From NCBI GenBank assembly GCA_030549775.1, contig CM060178.1, positions 66,144,896 to 66,208,895 on the forward strand: DNA of 64,000 bases, read 5' to 3'. This document shows, piece after piece, positions 35,520 to 47,103 of this stretch (position 1 is the stretch's first letter; every line of letters starts with the position of its first letter). Made by a program: the position numbers and the translations under genes. The notes under the pieces are model-generated. The model saw only the letters and a program-made list of their open reading frames with translations, ran no database searches and was not told the origin of the DNA. The DNA comes from Tamarix chinensis. Taxonomy: Eukaryota; Streptophyta; Magnoliopsida; Caryophyllales; Tamaricaceae.

Positions 35520-35565
35520 CACTTGGTACTGGAACGGTCGGAGAGAACCGGTCTGGTACTAAGTG
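35520..35565 (+). promoter_or_regulatory. Conserved LTR terminal hairpin, copy 6
   Basis: Arms CACTTGGTACTGGAACGGT and ACCGGTCTGGTACTAAGTG: 15 Watson-Crick pairs, three G-U pairs, one mismatch, 8-nt loop. It ends 100 bp before the LTR end. Confidence 0.8.
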
Positions 35566-36516
35566 TGGCGGTAACATTTCCAGAATTCACAGGTTTTCAG
35601 TGCTTCTAATTTAATTGCTTCCGCTTTTAAGAAAAAAAAAATTTAGTGAATTTTGGGGTGTTACACTTCGGCCCAAGCACAGGGGTGGGGAGCCAGGCCA
35701 GCCGGCAGCCCAAGGATAGAAAAAAAAAAGAGAAGAAAGAAAAGAGAAAAAGGAGAAGAAAGGGGAAGAAGGAAATAGAAAAGGGAAAATGGGATTAAAT
35801 AAAATAATTTAATTTATAAAATAATAAGATACAATATTTTTGAATAATAAATTTATTTAATAATTTAATTTAATACAATTAAAATATAAGGGTTTAAAAA
35901 GGATAATTTTAGTAAAATAATGGTTTGAAAAATTATTTAAATAATAAGAGTATGGTAAAATAAAAAAATATTTATTTTAATTTATTAAATATTTATACCC
36001 AATTTTATATACTCAAAAATCCATAAAATAATTAAATTAAATAGATTTAAAGGCTAAATTATCCCAAATAAAAGTTATTTATTAAATTATAAGCTTTTTA
36101 AAATTTCGGGGGATTACATTATGCTTTATGTGTTTCATTTTTCTGCCTTATATGTCTATATTTTTTCATGCATGATGATTTTGAGATAAATAAAGATGAA
36201 TAATATATTAATTACTTCAAGAGAAAGACCATATGAGTTAAGACTGTACATGTCCGTTCCACTAAATAGAATAATGGCTAAGAGATTTTTTATCCCTAGA
36301 ATTGTATATTATGGATACCGTTCTACCAAATGAAAATAGTGGAGCCCTTGAACTCAACATGAAATTAATATTTGGAATTCCTTTAATCCTAGATAAGATA
36401 TTAATCACCTAAATTGAAAAGCTACATGAATTAGGACCGATTGTACAAACTCCATTGAGTCCTAGTAATAGAATTAACACTCTTCCCCAATAAGTGCATC
36501 AAAAGTAGCATTGTCA

Positions 36517-39500
36517 TTCACAGGGTCCTCAAAGACCTACACAAACTCAACTCAATCCTTTACTTGTGGGAATATGCAGCACCTATGAAAAGAATGGTCA
36601 ATACACTACACACTAAGGTAATAATATAGATATAGATAGTTCATATGATGTCATAAGGTAACAACAAGACATAAACACACATATAGATAAAAATATTATG
36701 GTACCTTCTTATTTATTGATTTCATGTATCATAATATTAATGTAATATTCAGCCCCGATAGTCTTATTCACTTTGAGTTCAGGGACCCCATTATTCTTAA
36801 CTGATGGAACAGTATCAACAAAATGCAATCTAAGTGTCTAAATCTCTTAACCACTATTCTCAACTGGTAGAATGGTGTTAATAATGTACAACTCCGGGGC
36901 ATAAAGCTTCTAGCCACTATTTTCATCCAGTGGAATGCATAGGTACATTTTTTCTTGGCTCACATGGGATTTCACTTTCAGTGAATAATATTGTATGAAT
37001 GATATCAATCATTTAAAATGATTTATTTCAATTTAAGTTCGTAAACTCAACATTTCTCAACTATTAGAATGGTATCAATAATATATAACCCTAGGTCAAA
37101 ACACTAATGGATATTATTCTCAATAGTTGGAAGAGTATTAATAATTTATGACCCTAGGACACAAAGCTTCTAGCCACAATTCTCGTTTAATGGAATGGAC
37201 AAGTATAATTAGTATTAACTCATATGATCTTTCACTTTAAATGATTAATATTTTATTCAGTTTTTATTAATTTCAAGGTTATCATACAAACACACATATA
37301 GCATGCAAGGTAAATAACCCAATATATTTTCACAAGGATGGGCTATGTTTCCCCCAAGAAGCCTTAGTTTCATGAGTCAAGTGTGACTTCTTCCCCAGTA
37401 CTCATTTTATCACTAAATTCAATTCTCTTCCTTAAAATAATATTATTGAAAATGTACCTAAAAAATAAAGGTCTAAATCCAAGGTCTTACACATGCAGTA
37501 ATAGCCTACCTTAGTGTTACTATTTATATTTCCTACCAAACCCTAATTTCACAAATCAATCACAAATTTTCCTATAAAACTCATAAAACCACAAAATTTA
37601 ATATGCACACCTAAAATTATCATATCAAAAACATATCAAGAACTTAAGATCAAATTCCAAAATTTCATATGTATGATAGTGATTCTGCTCCTAGGGTTAT
37701 TATTCATCCTTAAAACCACTTTTCTCATTTATTGGACTTAGATTAGTCATATTCATTTCAAACATTCCATATAATATAATTAACCTATTTTGAAACAATT
37801 ATCACATTAAAATACAAAATATTCCATTTTAACCCATATTAACCAAATGCCCCTAAGACGTATAAATACCTATATTTCCACAAAAACCTTACGAGTCCTA
37901 ATATAAATGATTTTTCAACCTCCAATATATAATATCATCATAAAAATACATAACCACGATTACATTTAGATACTATATATCTCAATTTATATCAATTAAC
38001 AATATATAAAAACTCATGCTTTCACGACTTCCTCATTTTTTTCAACATACAACACCACATATCATATCACATCATTATCATAATAATATTATCCATAAAA
38101 AAATTCCAAACATAATATCCCATACAAATACACTTTTTGCACATAAAAAGCCCTAATTATGACATGTATCCTTACAAAAGTGGTTTCAACCTCTATGCAC
38201 GTAAAATATACGATTCCTCCTCTAATACCATCAGAATATCACCTAGAAGTCAAAATATAGAAGAGTAAACTTGGGGGAAATTAATCTAGGGAAAAATAAG
38301 GAAAATTATAGGGATAAAAAAAAAGAGATAACCAAAAAGTGGAATGTTTGGGCAAGGGTGGTACACAGCGGCGGTGTAGTGGCGGACACTATAGGGGTTG
38401 GTAGTTAAGGTGGTGGTGGTGGTTGGTAATTAAGGTGGTGGTGATAGTTAATGGCCGGTAGCAAGGATGGGTATTGGAGTTTATGGTTGACAACTAAGGA
38501 AAGGGAATGAGGAGAAGGGAAAGAAGGAGCCGGTAATGGTGGTGGTGCTAGCAGTGATGGGAGGAAACAAAGCAGGGAGCTAGAAAGTTAGGGTTAAGTG
38601 AGCACATGTGAGGAGGAAATAGGGCACAGGTGGTGGTGGTAGAACTAAGACAAGCAAGTAGGGGAAGGAGGAAGGGAAGAGGGCACTGTTGGAGGGAATA
38701 GGAGATGGTTGAGGTGGTGGTGATGGGATGATGGTGACGATGGTGAAAAGAAGAGAAAAACAAAGTAAGAAGGCTAGGGAGGCTTTGATGATGACTCAAT
38801 GGGAGAAGGAAGGAAAATAAGAGAAGAGAGAAGAGAAGCCTGCACATGTATATATACACACATATAAGTGTATGGATATGGAAAAACTTATGGGTGGAGA
38901 AAAGGAAAGGAAGGGATAAGGCAGTGAGAAGGGGGTTTAGGTTTGGCATGCAAAGGGGAATATGAGGGGTGCCAAAGGTGTAGGGTTTTCAGTTTAGGTG
39001 TGTAGAGGATGGGCGTTAGGGTAGGGAGTTGGTGTGGTGCAGGGATAGGTGGGAAAAGGAACGGAGTGATAGGGTGGCAATGTGCATGGCCAATAAGGGA
39101 AGGTATGGACAATGAGGACGCAAGGGAGGTGAGGCCCTATTTTATTCAAAGGGGAAAGGGAGAGGAAGCAGGAGAAGGTCAATGGGGGAAAAGGAAATGG
39201 TTTAGACTAAGGCGTAGGCAGGGGTAAAGGAAAAAAAGGAAAGGAAGAAATGGAAAAAGAAAGAAGAGAAAAGAAAAGGAAAAATAAATTGGGTTTAAGA
39301 TTAGGATTTAGGTTTAGATTTAAAATTTGGAAATTAATCTAAAATTTTATCTATCAATTGTATGAGGTTAGAGTTAGACTCAAAAAAATTAAAGGATACG
39401 AATGTAGGATTAGGATTAGATTTAGGGTCAATGAATTTGGATCAAATAAAATTATCAATTATATGATATTATAATTATGTTAAAATATTAATTAATTGTG

Positions 39501-39533
39501 ATTAAGATTAGGTAAAATTTTGGGGTATTACTA
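36517..39533 (-). mobile_element. Reverse LTR, 3'-truncated by a deletion at its left junction
   Basis: The right end is the LTR start in reverse (GGGGTATTAC, with CA decayed to CT, 39533). The left end begins abruptly near 36517 inside reversed U5 sequence (CCTTTACTTGTGGGAATATG, 36562-36581) and lacks the last 0.5 kb including the hairpin. The forward LTR it interrupts lacks about 575 bp at the same junction. The simplest reading is one deletion across the left border after insertion. Weak CCACTATTCT modules lie at 36780-37200 and a GA-rich tract at 38340-39290. No target duplication survives. Confidence 0.65.
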
Positions 39534-39584
39534 AATATATCTCAGTCTCTATTTTAAGTTTTTTTTTATTAACTGTTTAGCCTT

Positions 39585-39631
39585 ATATTTGTTGTAAGGA
39601 TGGTATGGTAAACCATAATTATGTCAAGTAC
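39585..39631 (+). promoter_or_regulatory. Conserved LTR terminal hairpin, copy 7 (decayed)
   Basis: Belongs to the 3' LTR of the large chromovirus and is partner to the 10613 copy. About 10 of 14 stem positions still pair. 82 bp from the LTR end. Confidence 0.5.
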
Positions 39632-39713
39632 GATGGTAACACGCATCTATGTTATCACTAAGCTTTCACAAAAAATAAAAAATAAAATTATTAGTAAATT
39701 TTGAAGTATTACA

Positions 39714-42700
39714 CAAAGCCTATAAGATCTCTAGCATATTTTTCAACAAATGTTACATAAAGACATATAGGCATAGAATCATATAGGATTTAACGAGCAT
39801 AAAGGAATTAGATAAAGCCTATAACATATCTAGAATGTATTTTAATAAGTGTCACATAGGGACATATAAGCCAAAATGCACAATCAAGGAAATCACATAG
39901 GTCAAAGGCATATGGATAAGAACTCCGAGGCACAAGCCTAAATATTTAGTCCTACCACCAATGGACATAATCCATTGGGCATAATAATAGAGACAAGGTA
40001 TAAAAACCATGGTATATAGGGAAACCTATCCTACCACAATGAACAAAGTCATGGGTACAAATAAAAAAGACATCAAATCCAACAATATGAGCACCTAGCT
40101 CTACTGCAAAGGAGCATACTAACTCTAGGCATTTTTTTTATAGGGACTCCAACGTCCACTTATCCCCGAACTGTAAATGTCATTATAGGTCAAAAATCTA
40201 AATCCCCAACCAAAGGACTCCAACCAAGGTAGTCTCTCTAAAGGTATCCTCATCTTTAAGTATGCATACTTCTAATAGAGTTTGAAGGATTATATAGGGT
40301 AGACAAAGGCACCAAGCTAATATACGACTAGTAACCCCTTCTATTTGAAAAAAAAAAGGAAATGAGGGTCTTGAGGACCATGTTTTTATAAATCCAACAT
40401 AAAGCATGTTTCCGCAAAGTGAGTATATTAGAGAGCACACATAACATATAATATAAATATGTATTTAAAGACAACACCAAACCATATATATGAGTATAAG
40501 TTAGTTAAACAGAGAAAATCAATGGTCCAAAATATCACCATAGATCCAAAGATCTCTAAAAAACTTTAGGAAAAAACCCAAAAATCAAATGCCGCAAGAC
40601 AAAGAACAAAATCTAAAATCAAAGGCAATGAGCCAAAAGAAAACTTTTCTAAAAGAAAAATGATGCAACTCTTACTGAGTGGGAGTTCTAAAAATCAAAT
40701 AAAATTCAAACTTAGCTCAACAAGACCTAAACTCCAACATATCATCCTATTCATCTATTTAGTCATTCAATGAATAAAACACACTAAAATATATATAACT
40801 TAATTTGTAGTGTCAAATAACCGCAAATAAGAGCAAAAAGGATAAAGTTAACTTTTTGTCATTTGGATCAAAAGTAGTGAAAGCTGTAGATAAAATTAGC
40901 TTAAATTAGTAAACTCTAATCTATCCTACTATTCATCTATTTTGCCATTTAATGAATAAAACACATATAAAATATATAAAACTCAATTCTTAGTGTTATA
41001 TAACCCCAAACAAGGGAAAAAAGGCTACAATCTATTTTTGTCATTTGGACCAAAATTAGTGAAAACTGCATATAAAATTAGTTTAAATAAGCCAAAATAA
41101 GGTCCCACATCAATTTTTAAAAATTTACTACTCCTAAAAAATACTATTCATGACTCGACAAAATGTCATCATATACCGAGAAGTTTACCAAAGCTAAAAA
41201 AAATATTTTATTATTAGGAATTACTATTCACTAATATTTACTATTTATAGGGATTCACTAATGAAGAGGGTAAAATGATCAAATGTCAATGGTTGAGGTC
41301 AAACTTTGACTCTAAAAGTCTACTAAAGCCTTTTAAGGGTATTTTGGTCAAATTTTGATTAATTATCTCTAAAAACTTAATTATTAGAAAATTAAACCCT
41401 ACTTAAGCTAATTAAGGTGTCAATAGCTAAAATATTTTGAATGTCATAAAGAATACGAATAACAATTCAACTTCTTCAAAACTTCAACTAAAATTAAACC
41501 AATCATAACTTAATTTTCACCAAACATAATACAAATAAAAATTGGCCTAAAAATGAGCAAGATTATCATCATATAATCATATCTTAGATCCAACCCCAAA
41601 ATCACCAAAAACCCAAAATCATGTCTAAAGCTCAAAAATCTTATTTTCCCTAAAAAGCATATCAAACAACCTCGGATTTAAACAAATTCAACATCAAAGT
41701 TGATCTACATCAACCGATTGATAACATAATATAATCAATTTGAAAAAACACACAAATAATCAAAAATTCCATATTCAATCATAATAACTAAATAATCAAG
41801 TCATGAGAACAACCACTTGTCAACAAAAAAATAAACTTACAATCATAAAAAGTTATATATCAAAGTTAATCCATAAATTACCAATTTCAAAATGGTAAAA
41901 TCAATTTAACAAAATGCCAAGATAATAAAAAAAAACCCTAATTATGACTAAAACCCTAAGTCAAAAAAAAATCATGCATAATCATCAATTTACACAAAAC
42001 TACAATGTGCTTATATGAAGTAATACGATCTTACCAAAAGCTAACCATTCTTCTATCAAGCTTCCAAAACCTAGAAAAAATATATGACAAGATTATAAAA
42101 ATCAACACATAATAACTAAATAAAAGCATAATGAATCAAAGAGAATAATGTGGAGAAATTATCTTCAAATTTTGGAAGAAAAATCAAGCTCAAAAATGGA
42201 GGAAAAAATGAAAGATTGGCCACAAAAATGGGGAGGATAAAGAAGAAGATAAATTATAAGAAGGAGGAGGAGTGAAATAGTGGATTTGTGGTGGTGCAAA
42301 GCATCAATAATGGTGGCCATGGAAGGAGAGAGATCAAGTGGGTGACAAATTAGATATTTTGAGGGTAAAATAGTAAACAATATCAGGGTAATAATGTAGT
42401 ATACCAAAATAAGACATTTTTGTAGCTAAAATATGATGGATGAAGGAGATTATTTCATCCAACATAGGAATAATAAGGAGAAGGAAAACTTGGGGGAGAA
42501 GAGGTAATAAAGAAGAAAAAGTAAGAAATAAAAAAAAGATGGTAGGTGAAAAGCGTTGGAGGATACGTTCGTAACATCATAACTTATGATAATTATTTGA
42601 AAATGAAGGGTAATGGTGATGCACCATGGGGAGAAGAACAATTGTCCTCAAATCATCCACAAAAGAAAATAATAAAAGGTGGAGAGGATAGGAGAAATGG

Positions 42701-43345
42701 GTAGAAGAAAAAGAAAAAAAAAAGAAAAGAGACTAAGGGCAAAAGAGTATTTTTATTTGAGGAATTCAAATCTAATTTGATAAATACAAAAGAGAGGGTA
42801 GAAAAATATTAAAATGGAAAAATTATTGGTTATAAACCATCCTTATCAATAATGAAAGATTAGGATTAATCCACGCAAGATTTGATAAAGATTAAAGAAA
42901 AGTCATATTTGATGGTTTATTATGTCAAAAACTATTTGAACAAGTCCAAAAATTATTTTAAAAAACTATATACTATTTTTTAAAACATTTTAAGCTCATT
43001 TACAATAAAATATAGTGATCACCCAAAGTTTAATAAATTTAAGATAGCTAAAAGGGTTGTTTTAAGTCTTAAAACACATTTAAAAGACTCTAAAATTTTC
43101 AAGGATTCCAAAAATAAAGGAATTTAAATGATTTGGAACAATATCAATTGCCAAAAGTGTCTTAGAAGATCCCGTAAAGATGAATTTGTAAGAAAGAGTT
43201 AAGAAATGAAGACAAAATGTTTCAAAAAAACAATACTAGGGTTTCTAATTTGATAAAAGATGTAATATCTTTTAAATAATATAATTTTATTTTTAAATAT
43301 AGAATATGCTATACAAGCTAAGAGTTTGTGAAATGGGGTCTTACA
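39714..43345 (-). mobile_element. Reverse LTR of the TGTAAGACCCC subfamily, truncated
   Basis: The right border GGGGTCTTACA (43345) is an LTR start in reverse. The left border lies at the chromovirus 3' LTR, which seems to have inserted into this LTR; its other half is not seen. The content is AT-rich, with purine-rich DNA at 42140-42740 on the U3 side. Near 39990-40140 the minus strand carries a CCATGGTATAT segment like one at 58005-58020. No genes are seen. Confidence 0.5.
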
Positions 43346-45604
43346 ATAAGATCCCTGAATAACCATATCACAAAAGATCCTAATAACACTTATGGATAGC
43401 TCCCACCCTAAGTCTTACCACATATACATCTCTCCTGCCCTATCACAACAACAATAGAGTATCATCATCAACCAACACCTACAATAGGTTACCTACATAT
43501 TACAATATTAGTATATTGATGTACTTATCAAATAAGACATCCCTTATAAAGGTAACATGCAACATGTAGGGTATGGTATAAAAGTGGTAAAACATATAAT
43601 ACATTCAAATATGTTATTATAAATTACTCATAATTAACTCATATACAAATCCCATTCATACTCATACTTTTCACAATCAATGCTCATCACACAACTTACA
43701 TCACTCTTATACTTAGATAAGTAGATTGTCTATCACTAACTAATCTAATGTAAATACTTAGCACATCACAAATAATTGACTTAGTTGGATTATCTATCAC
43801 CAAATGACCTAATATAAATATTCAATGCATCTGAAATAAGGGTGGACTAAAATCACCAACTTATCAAATAACGATAGCCAATGCTGCTTAAATAAAGTAG
43901 ATCGTTTACCATTTTCTAACTTAATATAGATAGATAGCTAAACTCAAATAATTAACATAGGTGAACTAAATCCACTTTCTAGCCTAATATAGATATCTAA
44001 CACAAATCAAATAAAATCATACTATCTACCACCAACTAACTCAATATAAATATTTAATGCAACTTGCATAATTAACATAAGTAGACTAAAACTATTAGCT
44101 GATTTAATATAGATGGCCAACGCAACTTAAATAAATGTGCTCTAAAACAACTAGCTAATACACTAGGAAAGTCAACACAAAATCCCATTGTCTTTCCACT
44201 TTAATCATGAATAGCTTATTCAAATCCAACACTAACTCATACCACACATCAATACTTAAACCATCTATTTCCATTTTAAATTATTATTCGTAAAGGTTGA
44301 AGGTTATACAAAAAGGTCTATTATAAGAAAATATGCCAAATTATCAAGTAAAGTAGTTGATTGCTCCCACAAATTAGTGGACTTGTCTGGAAAAGAAACC
44401 AAGAGAAACTAATGTAAAACAAGTAAATCGATCAACTAATATGGAAAAGTAATTTATTGATTCCACATGTTGACTAGTCAAAAGTCTAATCATTTGGCTG
44501 GAATTACACAAAACCAAAGCTCTAAATTCCAGTAAACCAATTAACTTACCAGTCAAAACCAATTGGCTAGTAAACCAATTGCATGGTTTGACCCTTAACC
44601 AATTGACAAGTTCTACTAAGTAAAGTATATTTGAAAATCTCATGCTTCCTAAACACAACCAACACAAATCCAATATTCCATGATCCCATCTAGAATCTCC
44701 TCACAGCATACATACTTCATAAATCAACATGTACTAAACAAATTTACACATAAATTATGCTACATTCAACTTCATACTTCCTCATTCAAAATAACCAAAC
44801 CTATCTTGTTCTTAAGGTCAAATTCATACTTTTAACCACTAAAAATTTTCTTTTAACATAATTTAATCATGGAATCATGCTATAAAAAAAACACCTATCG
44901 CATATCATTCTACATCTACAAGGTTTAGCCAAGTTTACCATATCCAAGATCTTCAAGCAAGGAAGATCAGCCCACAATGTTACTCTCACAACCTAAGATT
45001 CTTGCTCATCTAAACAAGATTTAGAGAAAATATTTTACCAAATTAAATTTTAGGTTAAATACATAAATAACATAGAGAAGTAGAGAGAGAGCAACCCTTC
45101 TCTCTAAAAGGATGAGCAAAATAGAAAGGAACCTATAGATTTTCCTCCTCCATCCTAACTTGAACCCCTTATTGCTTAGAGGTAGCAATAGGGAGTTAAA
45201 GGAAGGAAGATTTGGAACATAACAAGAAGTGAGGAAAAGAAGGAATATAATTTTTGATTGAAGGTAAGCTAATTTAAATCCAAATAATATTGCTAATGAG
45301 AGTTCAAAACTCTCTAAAATTAATTATAATCAAAGTATAATAGATATCGAAGGCTACATGAGAGATTGAAATGATTTTGATTCAAAAATATAATAAAGAT
45401 CACAAGTTGATTAATTTTAATGTACTAGTTGACTAGTTCATTAGAACTGACAAAAAACAAACACACAACTTACTGGTAGACTGGTTTTTTTCTTACCAAT
45501 AGGCTGGTTCCCTAGTTTGAACAATAGTTTCACAATTCATTTTTATATTCATTTTAACTTTAAAACAAGATACAAAAATACATTTTTATATACATGGTAT
45601 TACA
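43346..45604 (-). mobile_element. Reverse LTR with CGACTGGTT repeats, truncated
   Basis: Ends GGTATTACA at 45604, an LTR start in reverse, directly abutting a LINE whose reading is cut there. Reversed CAATTGACTAG/CCAATTGGCTAG motifs at 44390-44600 and 45425-45500 match the forward LTRs at 55546 and 59799. The left end is not recognisable, and no hairpin is present, so the U5 is lost. 43346-44380 is plain AT-rich DNA. Confidence 0.55.
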
Positions 45605-46581
45605 ACAATTCCTAATCCGTCTCCTTTTTTGGTCTACAAACATGATGCTAGACACTAGGCAATTTCTTAGATTTTATGGAAGAACCACTAAGAAAAGGAG
45701 TGGTAGAGTGCATTCATGTTATTGATTACCTATTTATGAAGGAACGGAATAATACTCTAGTAAGATTGTAATTCAAAGAAAATTGATTTAAAAAGGGGAA
45801 GCCTCCATATGTAGCTTAAGATTCTATTTTCCAAAGAATGCAGTCACACAATAAACTTGTCTAAAAGCAATTTATACTTTACTCATTATAAAATTATACC
45901 AACCAAAGGTAGGCTAAGACACTAAATTGCTAGGGACTGCTCACATATTACAGTCTAAGATAGGATAATGTACTTTGTATCTTGGTCAACACTTCCACCA
46001 TAGTAGATTATAGTTTAAGGGAGTATAATTGTAGCCCTAATATGTTGAGAAGATTTAGAAGGTATTATATATTTTCTTAATTAACTCTACAACCCCTCAA
46101 CTAAAGGAAAGGAGGTTGTCTACAAACGTTATTTAGCATAACCTAATTTTCTTACTTTGGGGATGTGATCCAAACTCCTTCTTGATCCATATTTCACTTG
46201 TGGCCCTATTGAGGAAATTCATTACAAGAACAAAGAGATAGGGAGATAGGGTCCCTTCATAAGACTCCATTAAGAACTAGTTAGTAACTAATAGTAGAGA
46301 CACAATTCATGATGAGTTATACACACTAAGTAGGAAAGTGCAATGCTAATAACATACCCTTTAGTAAGATGCAATTCATTAAGTCTTATGTTTTCCTCAT
46401 ATCAAGTTTTGCTATACATTTTAGGGAAATATGCTTAGAATGGTATCCTTTTACTAGCTCCATAGACATAAGGATGGTATCCCTTACGTGTCTTCCATAA
46501 TCAAAAGTCAATTGTAAGTCACTAAAAATATCAAGGAGGAGGGGCTATAGCCAGTTGGCTAAACCTTTGAAATGAGCTTAT
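45605..46581 (-). pseudogene. L1-like LINE reverse transcriptase, C-terminal part (LINE 1)
   Basis: Read on the minus strand from 46581 down. ELVKGYHSKHISLKCIAKLD (46390-46456) matches the family's conserved RT block 2 ending in the catalytic KxDxRKAYDS. A decayed GDPISLS block follows near 46250. ITFVDNLLSFS (46100-46130) is the catalytic FADDLLLFS with the second Asp changed to Asn. Further down come SYIWRLPLFKSIFFELQSYW (family: AGRLxLIKSVLFSxQxYW) and TKKGDGLGI at 45607-45632. Many stops and frameshifts. The reading is joined on the right to 50944 across a solo LTR, and cut at 45605 by another LTR. Confidence 0.85.
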
Positions 46582-46683
46582 TGTAATACCCCCAAAATTT
46601 ATTATTGAAAAATTTTGTTTTAATAAAAAAGGTTTAACATAAGTAGAGTAACAAAACTATAAATTCTAGGGATATTACCACCA

Positions 46684-46729
46684 CACTTAGTACCAGACCG
46701 GTTCACTCCTACCATTCCAGTACTAAGTG
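46684..46729 (-). promoter_or_regulatory. Conserved LTR terminal hairpin, copy 8
   Basis: Minus-strand arms CACTTAGTACTGGAATGGT and ACCGGTCTGGTACTAAGTG. 46 nt, 102 bp from the LTR end. Confidence 0.8.
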
Positions 46730-47086
46730 CTAAGGTTGAATAAGGTTAACAACAAACACAAGTCAGTAATTAAAAATAAGAATTTATGAAAGGGCTCATT
46801 CATAACCATACAGAAATCAAAGTGTAGTTTAAGAATTACAACCTAAGGAGTAAGTAACTAAAGTTTTCCAAAAACATAAAATACCGTACGACATGACATA
46901 ACTAGAATAAAAAGATACATGGTAAAATAAAAGGAAAGATAGATCCAGGCCAAGTCTAGGCTCATCTCTCAACCCCACCCGACTCCTCGTATGTGTCGTA
47001 GACATCGAAGACGTCATCTCCTACCTGCACAAACTCATATGGGTCTTCTGCTCGTGAGAATGAGCAGCACCCATGAAACGGGTGGT

Positions 47087-47103
47087 CAATATGCTACGTA
47101 CTG
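47087..47103 (-). promoter_or_regulatory. CAGTACGTAGCATATTG inverted repeat
   Basis: Minus-strand copy of the conserved module, with one G-U and one A-C position relative to the perfect copy at 35198. It is preceded on the plus strand by the reversed TCATTCTCACGAGCAG block. Confidence 0.65.

Larger units (their letters stand above)
30989..35665 (+). mobile_element. Complete solo LTR, forward, youngest insertion (TSD CTTCG)
   Basis: Starts TGAAATGCCCC and ends TTGGGGTGTTACA (4,677 bp), with perfect CTTCG duplications at 30984-30988 and 35666-35670. Order: AT-rich U3 (to 31420), CT- and CpG-rich promoter region (31430-32050), TATAAATA (32043-32050), CpG-rich leader with CCACCG repeats (32100-32520), ATT microsatellites (32590-33090), GGGAGAATCTAA and TAGGGTTT repeats (33600-34450), CCACCGGTTATAATAGTGG modules (34625-34985), CAGTACGTAGCGTACTG (35198-35214) and terminal hairpin (35520-35565). 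It is the best reference copy in the window and is nested in another LTR, hence recent. Confidence 0.9.
26500..36118 (-). mobile_element. Solo LTR, reverse, itself interrupted (TSD TGATG/TTATG)
   Basis: Begins TGTAACACCCC (26500) and ends GGGGGATTACA (36118), flanked by TGATG (26495-26499) and TTATG (36119-36123), one mismatch. Its own sequence is 26500-30988 plus 35671-36118, about 4.9 kb. On the plus strand it holds, from left: terminal hairpin (26601-26646), reversed TATAATAGTGG modules (27165-27490), an AATTACCATTTTACCC minisatellite (28190-29240), AT-rich DNA and a GA-rich tract (29900-30980). The insert at 30989-35665 lies in its U3 side. Confidence 0.85.
17278..39713 (+). mobile_element. 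3' LTR of the chromovirus, split into five pieces by nested LTRs
   Basis: Starts TGTAATACCCAAAATTTT right after the polypurine tract and ends GAAGTATTACA at 39713. LTR pieces are 17278-18093, 21549-21684, 25307-26499, 36124-36516 and 39534-39713, about 2.7 kb in total, each matching the 5' LTR in order. Inserts are 18094-21543, 21685-25301, 26500-36118 (itself split by 30989-35665) and 36517-39533. TATAAATA is at 17833-17840, 555 bp from the LTR start. About 575 bp corresponding to 5'-LTR 9990-10565 is missing at the 36517 junction. The downstream 5 bp are CAAAG; the matching left duplication is lost with the truncated 5' LTR. Confidence 0.75.

Noticed and set aside
43343..43347. ACAAT matching the 5 bp after 45604 as a target duplication
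   Set aside because: No LTR terminus lies beside the left copy, and the same bases overlap the end of a different LTR (43345).
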